A stretch of 35,107 bases of DNA from Zygnema cylindricum (Eukaryota > Streptophyta > Zygnematophyceae > Zygnematales > Zygnemataceae), in assembly GCA_037447655.1 (NCBI GenBank), contig JBBHKE010001615.1, positions 1-35,107 of the forward strand. The letters are read 5' to 3'. The first letter of the stretch is position 1. Every line of letters starts with the position of its first letter. Positions 29,340-35,107 of this stretch are shown here, in pieces. The notes under the pieces are model-generated. The model was not told where the DNA came from and did not search any database. It saw only the letters and a list, made by a program, of their open reading frames with translations. Made by a program: the position numbers and the translations under genes.

Positions 29340-30542
29340 TGAAATTCTATGGGCTCCATTGCCCACAAAATTAGCAGATCAAAAAGAAACTAATCTAGAT
29401 TGTGCCAACTCCAAGTTTATATAAACCCAAATGAATGATCCCTTGACAATTAGAACCACAATACACCTTCACCTCTGTGAAGAGAAGACCTTTTGTGTGC
29501 TCAATTCCACCACAGAATGCAAAGCTTGAATATGTGTTTTGAACAATATTCCCCACTTTGACTTTCCCACTGAATAAGTGCCACCCTGGCACGCAAAGAC
29601 TCTGACCGACTACACCCCTGTGTAGCTTGGACTTCCCTGAGTCCGCAGTAAAAAGAATCACTGAATTAGCTCACCCGAGCATTAAGTTATCAATGGTCAA
29701 AGATGACCTATTTGTACAGATGCTCTGTGGGAGAGAGGCTGAAACCCAAAAAAAAATTATAAGTCCTAAACTACCTCTCTAAGCATTCTACAAGTGTACC
29801 TATCCAATCAAGAGACTGTAAGGTACAAGAAGGTACAGGTACCGCTGTATTTCTTGTACGGCCATAGTACGGCATGGCAGCTCCGCTGGCGCGTGTCAGT
29901 TCCTGAGCCGAAGTTGCTCCCTCCGCGATACCCGCTGTCCAGTCACCCTTCGCCACGTGTGATCCGCCGACATACGCTCAGCAAACGGCCAAATGTCCCC
30001 TCCAGTGCGTAGGCTCCACCGTGAGCCGTCGGATCTTAGAACCGCATCTAATCGCGTCCGTTAAATCCAATGTCGTTTCGTTTCATATATATTGAGTATG
30101 TAGATTAGTACCAAGTTTAAATACGATTCGATCTACGTTAGTTCATTGTTTCGTTAACGCCTAAGTGGATAAGACGTACAACTAACTTAGCAGTTGTAGA
30201 TCCTTATTCAAATCTACATAATGGCAGAATTTTGGTAGAAAGCCTTCTATTATTATATCTTAGTGTGTACTGTGAATATTTAATTAAATACCGGACCACG
30301 ATTGTTCAGTTTCAATGAGACTTAAGGGATAAGGCGGAAGGCTTTCCGTACTGCCTGTACAGTGAGAGACCTTAGTTCAAATCATGTTAGGTCCAATATT
30401 TTATTCATCTTTCTTTCTGAATATGGCGGCAGCCATGGCTATCTCTGTCTTCCAGTGACTACGACAAGTATGGATGACTTTTGAAGACCATCTAGCAAAC
30501 ACATAGAATAAATTCAGACCTAGAAAATACCCAATTTTAACA
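29340..30542 (-). repeat. Solo copia LTR (type B end) with TSD GAAAC
   Basis: A 1203-bp LTR from TGTTAAAATTGGG (30542, minus strand) to CCCATAGAATTTCA (29340), flanked by GAAAC at 29335-29339 and 30543-30547. The gypsy LTR at 3133-3137 has a single GAAAC. No internal sequence remains, so this is a true solo LTR formed by LTR-LTR recombination. It contains a TATA-like TTTATATAAACC (29416 region), a G-box (about 29953), a GTAC cluster (29796-29870) and two tRNA-like stretches (30157-30225 and 30310-30390). Confidence 0.95.
29796..29870 (-). promoter_or_regulatory. GTAC-box cluster in solo LTR
   Basis: Six GTAC cores in 75 bp (29796, 29823, 29833, 29839, 29856, 29867), with a partly different layout from the other LTRs. 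Confidence 0.5.
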
Positions 30543-30547
30543 GAAAC

Positions 30548-31106
30548 CTGCCTGCTCAAAGACATGTAGGAATTAGTGTAGCCGTACTGATTAGTGAAAG
30601 CATAGGATAAATGTCATTTGGCGAGATAGTAACTTTTGCAAATTAAGTACGGGAATCCAACATTGGAAAGTTGTCGTTTTCTGACAAGCATTATTCTCGG
30701 GATTTGTCGAACTCTACTGTTACGGTTTCACCTAAATATTTAGTGACAGGCTAGTTTTTGAGTTAGGGTTTTTCCTTTTTCAGACCCATAGTTTCATACT
30801 AGTAATTGTCTTTGGGCTTCTCCTTCTCTTGTACTAAGACCTTACCTAATCTACCGGCGCAAGCCAGCCTGCAAGGTTTCCCTCCAAACTGTCTTCTACG
30901 TGCAGTGGTTGTTGAATTCCGTTTGTGGACTTGGTGTTTCTTGCTGTCTCAGTGCTGACTTTGCAGTCTAGCTCTAGTCATGTTTGGCTTTGTGGGAATA
31001 CCGGCTATCTCGGCTCCTTCGTCCAGTTAAAGAAGGGTTCTTGTCTATTGGTTGGACTCCTGTTGGGAATGTTAAAAGGCTTCAAAGCCTAGTGGCTACT
31101 GTCGCA
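30548..31106 (+). repeat. 3' LTR of gypsy copy 3, segment 3
   Basis: Continues the gypsy LTR after the solo LTR, matching 3140-3689 of copy 1 and ending GCTACTGTCGCA. The three segments together give about 935 bp versus 924 bp in copy 1. Confidence 0.87.
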
Positions 31107-31351
31107 AAATTCTATCCTTACCTACCTGATCTTGTTTTGTCTTTTATTTCTTTGCTAAGTCCAGGTGTTCGGAATAATTTGCTTGTTTTTGGGCAGATTC
31201 ATTTATTATTTTTTGCATTATATATGCTTTGTACTCCGAGTGTGGTCACAAATACTATACATATGTAATGGTCATTCATTTTCTGGTGGTTATCGGCGAC
31301 CTACGCGGGATGTGATGCAGTCCATTCACAGTTGTACTGTCATGCACGACA
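31107..31351 (+). repeat. Second copy of 245-bp repeat X, after gypsy 3' LTR
   Basis: Almost identical to 22516-22761 and starts and stops at equivalent bases (AAATTC ... GCACGACA). It lies immediately downstream of the gypsy LTR, so the LTR is bracketed by direct repeats of X. Confidence 0.8.
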
Positions 31352-33395
31352 TTGAGGCGTCTACCGCCATTAATTTAAACTTCCATCTTGAGACGCTCCT
31401 TACAACAAAAGTAAGTGATTGACTACCCTGTTGTTCGCGGTCAAAGTTAGAGCTTTTTTTATCGTTACAACGATTTTTGCTTCGCTCCACTTGTCTCCTC
31501 CACAATACTTTGTTTTGGATTTCAAGACACCTCGGCTTGCCGCGTTCTTCGCTCATTTGCAAGCTTAGTTGCACTCCAGCCTATATATGAGCAATACGCC
31601 GATTTGGTTTCATTTCTTTTAAAATGCAAGCAAACAATGCGTTATCAAGCTTCGTGAGGAGAGTTCACGGCCAGTACAGGTGGAAACGAGGAGACTCGCC
31701 GAGACTCGAGGAGAGTAAAGTCGCGTGGAGGATAACCTCGCGAAGACTCGTGGAGGCCGGTTCGACACGTTTCGAATTGGCTCGGGAATACACCACCAAG
31801 ACAGATATACCTATCTTAGTTAGCGGTGTACAACGTCTCGCTGGAGGACGCAACCGGATAAATAGGTGCTTTCGTGGAGGGCAATGTAAAAGAGCAATTT
31901 AAAACAAAAACAATAAAAAAACAAACGCACGAAGGCTCCCGAAAATAAACAAAATAAAAAAACAAACTTGCTTCCATTACGCCTATACCACTACGGAACA
32001 AACAACAGTAGAAGGTACGGCTCGACAAGAAAGGCAGCCAGGCAGGCGTTGATTTGCTCCGTCTGCGCGCACAATGGCAAGCAAACGGTACTGTAGCACG
32101 AAATGGCTAGAAGAAAAAAAGAGTGACGGGATATCCTCCGGTCAAATATTTTTTGATGGATTCGATTTTGGTGGAGCTGTCCACCATGGCAGTCAACTTT
32201 ATTGTTTCCAGATGTAGCGGTTCTGTACGGTTTGTATCTGGCCGCCGTCCTTTTCTAGGACGTAGAAGGACGGTGGTCATTTACTGGCTGGATGACGTGA
32301 TTGTTTCACGGATTTTGAAACTAAAAAAAGTCAAACGACTAATGTATTTTACTATTTTCCTGTACTTTCCTGAAACCCTGGAGAATTCTAACAAATTCAC
32401 TGTAAAATTGTTTTTCGAAAAACAAAGAGAAAACATGACGGAATGGTTTAAGAATGTATGGTTTGTAGTAAACTAACACAGTGAATCGAATTATTAGTGG
32501 AAATAATTAAACAATTTTATCAATTCTTTTTTGGTTTTAGGGGCTAACGCCAGCAACACATTAACGCTAATTTACACATCTAACACTAATTTGGATACAC
32601 TTTCCCGTAGTGAAGCCGCTTTAGGGTAACCTTCCATCAGGCGAAAAGTGGGGTTGTTTACTGGAGAAAGTACCTTTCCGTACTAAGTCGTAGTGGCAAA
32701 GATGTTTACTATAAAGTTGTTAACATTCTCCAGATTTTTTGGCGAAAACTTCCACCGTCCGATATTGAATTTTCGACGCAAACGCCCCCTCTATCCAGTA
32801 CCTGGCGAGTCTCCTCCGACTCTCCTCAAGAGGACACTTTGCGCTAACTGGACGCGTGTATTAGTCCACTTGTAAAAGTCAGAGTCGATCCACGACGTAC
32901 GTGAAGTTTTTAACTTATACGTAGCAAATGGCGTGTACCTTCTGACATCAAAGCCACCCTGTTTGATGACAAAATCTTGGTTGTAGGACATCCTCTCACG
33001 CCTCTGCAGTACAGCGATGATACATGAACGTACAAATGGTACATTCATGGACATTTGTACAAATTTTCATTTTGCAACGGTTTTCATGACCGTTGGTACA
33101 ACGACAAATACAAGGAAGTATAGATTGTACTTTATCATGACGCTACTATATATTTTAATCCGCATCTGCCCGTACGGATACGCAGTTGAGATGTTGTACT
33201 TTTCAAATCTTTCATTAATCCTGGGCAGCTCAACAAGATCCTACGTGGTACCAATCGCAGTCTAACACGTAAGCAATTTTTTCTTTACTGGCAAGACCTG
33301 ATGGAAAGGTGTTACAAATTTTAGTGCCAGTAAACGTGACCGTACGATTACTATGAACGCCTGATGGAAAGTTACCCTTAGCGTGTCTTCACATA
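31352..33395. other. No gene supported; flanking DNA with local inverted repeats
   Basis: A GC-richer patch (31640-31860, with repeated GAGACTCG-like words) has a 92-codon ORF without recognisable domains. The word GGCGAGTCTCCTC near 32805 is the reverse complement of GAGGAGACTCGCC near 31688. CCTGATGGAAAG occurs at about 33298 and 33361, and a diverged inverted copy lies near 32630. No retrotransposon protein was recognised. Confidence 0.45.
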
Positions 33396-33610
33396 CTTTA
33401 CACCTTGAATCGTTATTAGCGTTAATGTTATTTTCACCTCTTAAAACATCTTTTCACCGTACACACTCGTTGGGTTTTCAATTTGAGACCGCCAATCGGA
33501 AGCTGGGAATCTTACCTTTCAATCGCAACCGTCAGATCCACAATCCGACAAGAAAAGATGTTTTAAGTGGTGAAAAAAACATTGACGCTTATAGCGATTC
33601 ACGTTGTAGT
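33396..33610. mobile_element. MITE-like element with ~58-bp terminal inverted repeats
   Basis: The left arm (33396-33454) and the reverse complement of the right arm (33553-33610) match at most positions. Shared blocks are TGAATCG, TATTAGCG/TATAAGCG, AATGTT and CTTAAAACATCTTTT. The ~98-bp centre has no ORF. A total of 215 bp with long inverted arms and no coding capacity fits a non-autonomous DNA transposon. No clear target-site duplication was seen, so the superfamily is open. Confidence 0.75.
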
Positions 33611-33832
33611 TGACGTCTGAACATGTGGTACCCAGTTTCGGGCGATTCTCCCCGTCTTTATTTCTAGGAATAAAATCTGAGTGCGCTTCCTATGTCGACC
33701 TAATCGCTTTCGAGTTTCGACGCCGTTGTTTCACTTATTTGACACTTATTTTGTGATTTTGTATGAAATAGCAAATAGTTTTAGTACGGACGACACATTT
33801 CGCATATCACACTATTTAAATACCTCTTGAAC

Positions 33833-34394
33833 TACACCACCAATCGCTATTAGCGTAGTGTACGCTAATTCCGTCCCGTTTTTTTTTTATTCTCAAATAT
33901 CGTAGTTTATTCTGTCTTTTTCTTTACACCATTTAGGGTTATTTTTGAAGTACCGTACAAAACCAAAGTACATTGTCGTTTAAATAGTGTGGTGTACGGT
34001 CAGTGTTAGACTGTACACAATTGTACCTTTTAAGTTAAAAATATATAATTAATGAGCTTTAGTAACCGCGGACGCATGAGAATATGCGCTCTAAAAAGGG
34101 GATAAAATCGGGTTGTTAGATATAACGTTGCACATATTCAATCAACAACCACGTTTCGACTGTGTGAACGTACGATTTGTGTATGATTTGTCAAATTTTA
34201 TACAAATACCTATATTAGTGTAAGGATGTTTTCGACCGACATTTTTTTTTTCAAAGACCCAAATTATAATTATTAAACAATTAGAATGTATGCTTTTTTT
34301 TCAGAATTTTAAAATTCTTAATTAGCGTAACCACGGTAATTATTCCTATAGGCTAAAGAAACTTCTAAGTTAATAGCAATTGGCGATGTAGTGT
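33833..34394. mobile_element. Second MITE-like element with related ends
   Basis: The left end ACTACACCACCAATCGCTAT (33833) and the right end TAATAGCAATTGGCGATGTA (34371-34390) are inverted relatives of each other and of the ends of the 33396-33610 element. The interior is AT-rich and non-coding. The exact limits are less sure than for the first element. Confidence 0.5.
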
Positions 34395-34504
34395 AAAGTT
34401 ATTAACACAATAAAACTGTTCCTATATTATCGTAAAGGGATAAATAACACATTCTATTTTAAGTTCCTGGATCGTAATTCGAGGCCGTCGATATAGTGTT
34501 ACTA

Positions 34505-34590
34505 ACACTAATAGCGATTGGCGGTGTACAGTACACCGTGTATCGCTTTTAGAGCTAATGCTTTTTTCGCCACTTAATGGTTCTTTCGCA
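34505..34590. repeat. Tail-to-tail junction of two MITE-like ends
   Basis: CTAATAGCGATTGGCGGTGT (right-end type, from 34508) abuts ACACCGTGTATCGCTTTTAG (left-end type, from 34533) to form an imperfect palindrome centred near 34530 (GGTGTACAGTACACC). The left-end type continues into GCTAATGCTTTTTTCGCCAC, matching the inner arm sequence of the first MITE. Confidence 0.55.
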
Positions 34591-34690
34591 TGTAACCGAA
34601 ACTTAGTCTTGTTACTTTGTTTTTTATCGAAGATTCTCCGTACAACTTTCATAGCATTCAGATGTAAACACTAATAACTTGTTACTTAAA
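34585..34690 (+). repeat. Dispersed repeat fragment shared with 2619-2712
   Basis: TTCGCATGTAACCGAAACTT onward matches 2619-2712. A third, shorter relative starting TTCGCATGTGCTAAAG lies at about 34824. This suggests a local repeat family on both flanks of the retrotransposon nest. Confidence 0.6.
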
Positions 34691-35050
34691 AATGTGACTT
34701 AGGGTACGGCCCGATGTGGCTGAGTTCAGGTTTTCTTCTGTCGTTATCTTTTAAAACTTAGCGGCGTAGTGCCTAAGTTGCGACCGTACGAAAAAATCGC
34801 AAATTTGTAAAGTATAAGGGTACTTTCGCATGTGCTAAAGTTACAGTTATTTTTTGTCGTTTTCCTTCATAACTTAGAAAAAAACGAGAAAATCCGCAGC
34901 CGTACCAAAAAATAGAAATTACTACTGTACAAGTTGCGTTACCCTGAAACTTTATCCGTACAAGAGTTTGTCGTCTAGCGCGATACAATTTGTCGTTTAG
35001 CGCATTTCGACCCACTTTCGCGTCCTTTCAACACATGTTCAAACTTTACA

Positions 35051-35076
35051 TCAAATCACCTCGCGAGGTGATTTGA
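35051..35076. repeat. Perfect 26-bp palindrome
   Basis: TCAAATCACCTCG is followed directly by its exact reverse complement CGAGGTGATTTGA with no spacer, centred on CGCG. It could be a dyad protein-binding site, a repeat terminus, or a hairpin in RNA. The sequence ends 31 bases later, so the context is limited. Confidence 0.9.
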
Positions 35077-35107
35077 AATAAAGTCCAATGAGGTGAGCGA
35101 ATAGGCA

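Noticed and set aside
31624-31902. 92-codon ORF in a GC-richer patch
   Set aside because: Arg-rich from repeated GAGACTCG-like words, no domain, no promoter or homologue I can recognise.

Overview
This is a eukaryotic nuclear window built almost entirely of nested, decayed LTR retrotransposons. No intact host protein-coding gene is supported. The copia and gypsy proteins are plant-like. The LTRs carry G-boxes (CACGTG) and dense GTAC clusters of the kind bound by plant bZIP/bHLH and SBP-box factors. A gypsy family here carries a cytosine methyltransferase, which I recall being reported from charophyte algae. These points suggest a streptophyte (charophyte alga or early land plant); this is inference. 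A 10-base N run at 20591-20600 shows a scaffold join.

Layout: 1-1099 is a copia LTR (minus strand), cut by the window edge. 1100-2765 has no supported gene. 2766-7992 is the 5' part of gypsy copy 1 (LTR, long leader with 41-bp tandem repeats, Gag, protease, methyltransferase). 7993-15363 is a composite copia element on the plus strand, whose RNase H is split by a 738-bp solo LTR with a 5-bp target-site duplication. 15364-18557 is part of gypsy copy 2 (methyltransferase, RT, RNase H). 18666-18738 is a tRNA gene or tRNA-like sequence, followed directly by a truncated minus-strand copia (18747-20590) that runs into the gap. 20760-23009 is the 3' part of gypsy copy 3 (RNase H, integrase, PHD finger, 3' LTR). 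That LTR is interrupted by a complete minus-strand copia (23010-29204, TSD GAACC) and a solo copia LTR (29340-30542, TSD GAAAC), and it ends near 31106. 31352-35107 is AT-rich, has no supported gene, and holds a cluster of MITE-like inverted repeats.

The main result is the architecture of the Ty3/gypsy family, assembled from three partial copies: Gag with zinc knuckles, aspartic protease, a DNMT3/DRM-like C5-cytosine DNA methyltransferase, RT, RNase H, integrase, and a C-terminal PHD finger. The element would have encoded both a DNA-methylation writer and a histone-tail reader. A second result is that the copia gag start codon lies inside a primer binding site that matches the anticodon arm of initiator tRNA-Met (half-tRNA priming). 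A third is that LTRs of both superfamilies share GTAC-box clusters. All polyproteins here are broken by nonsense codons, frameshifts or catalytic substitutions, so these are relics and not active elements.
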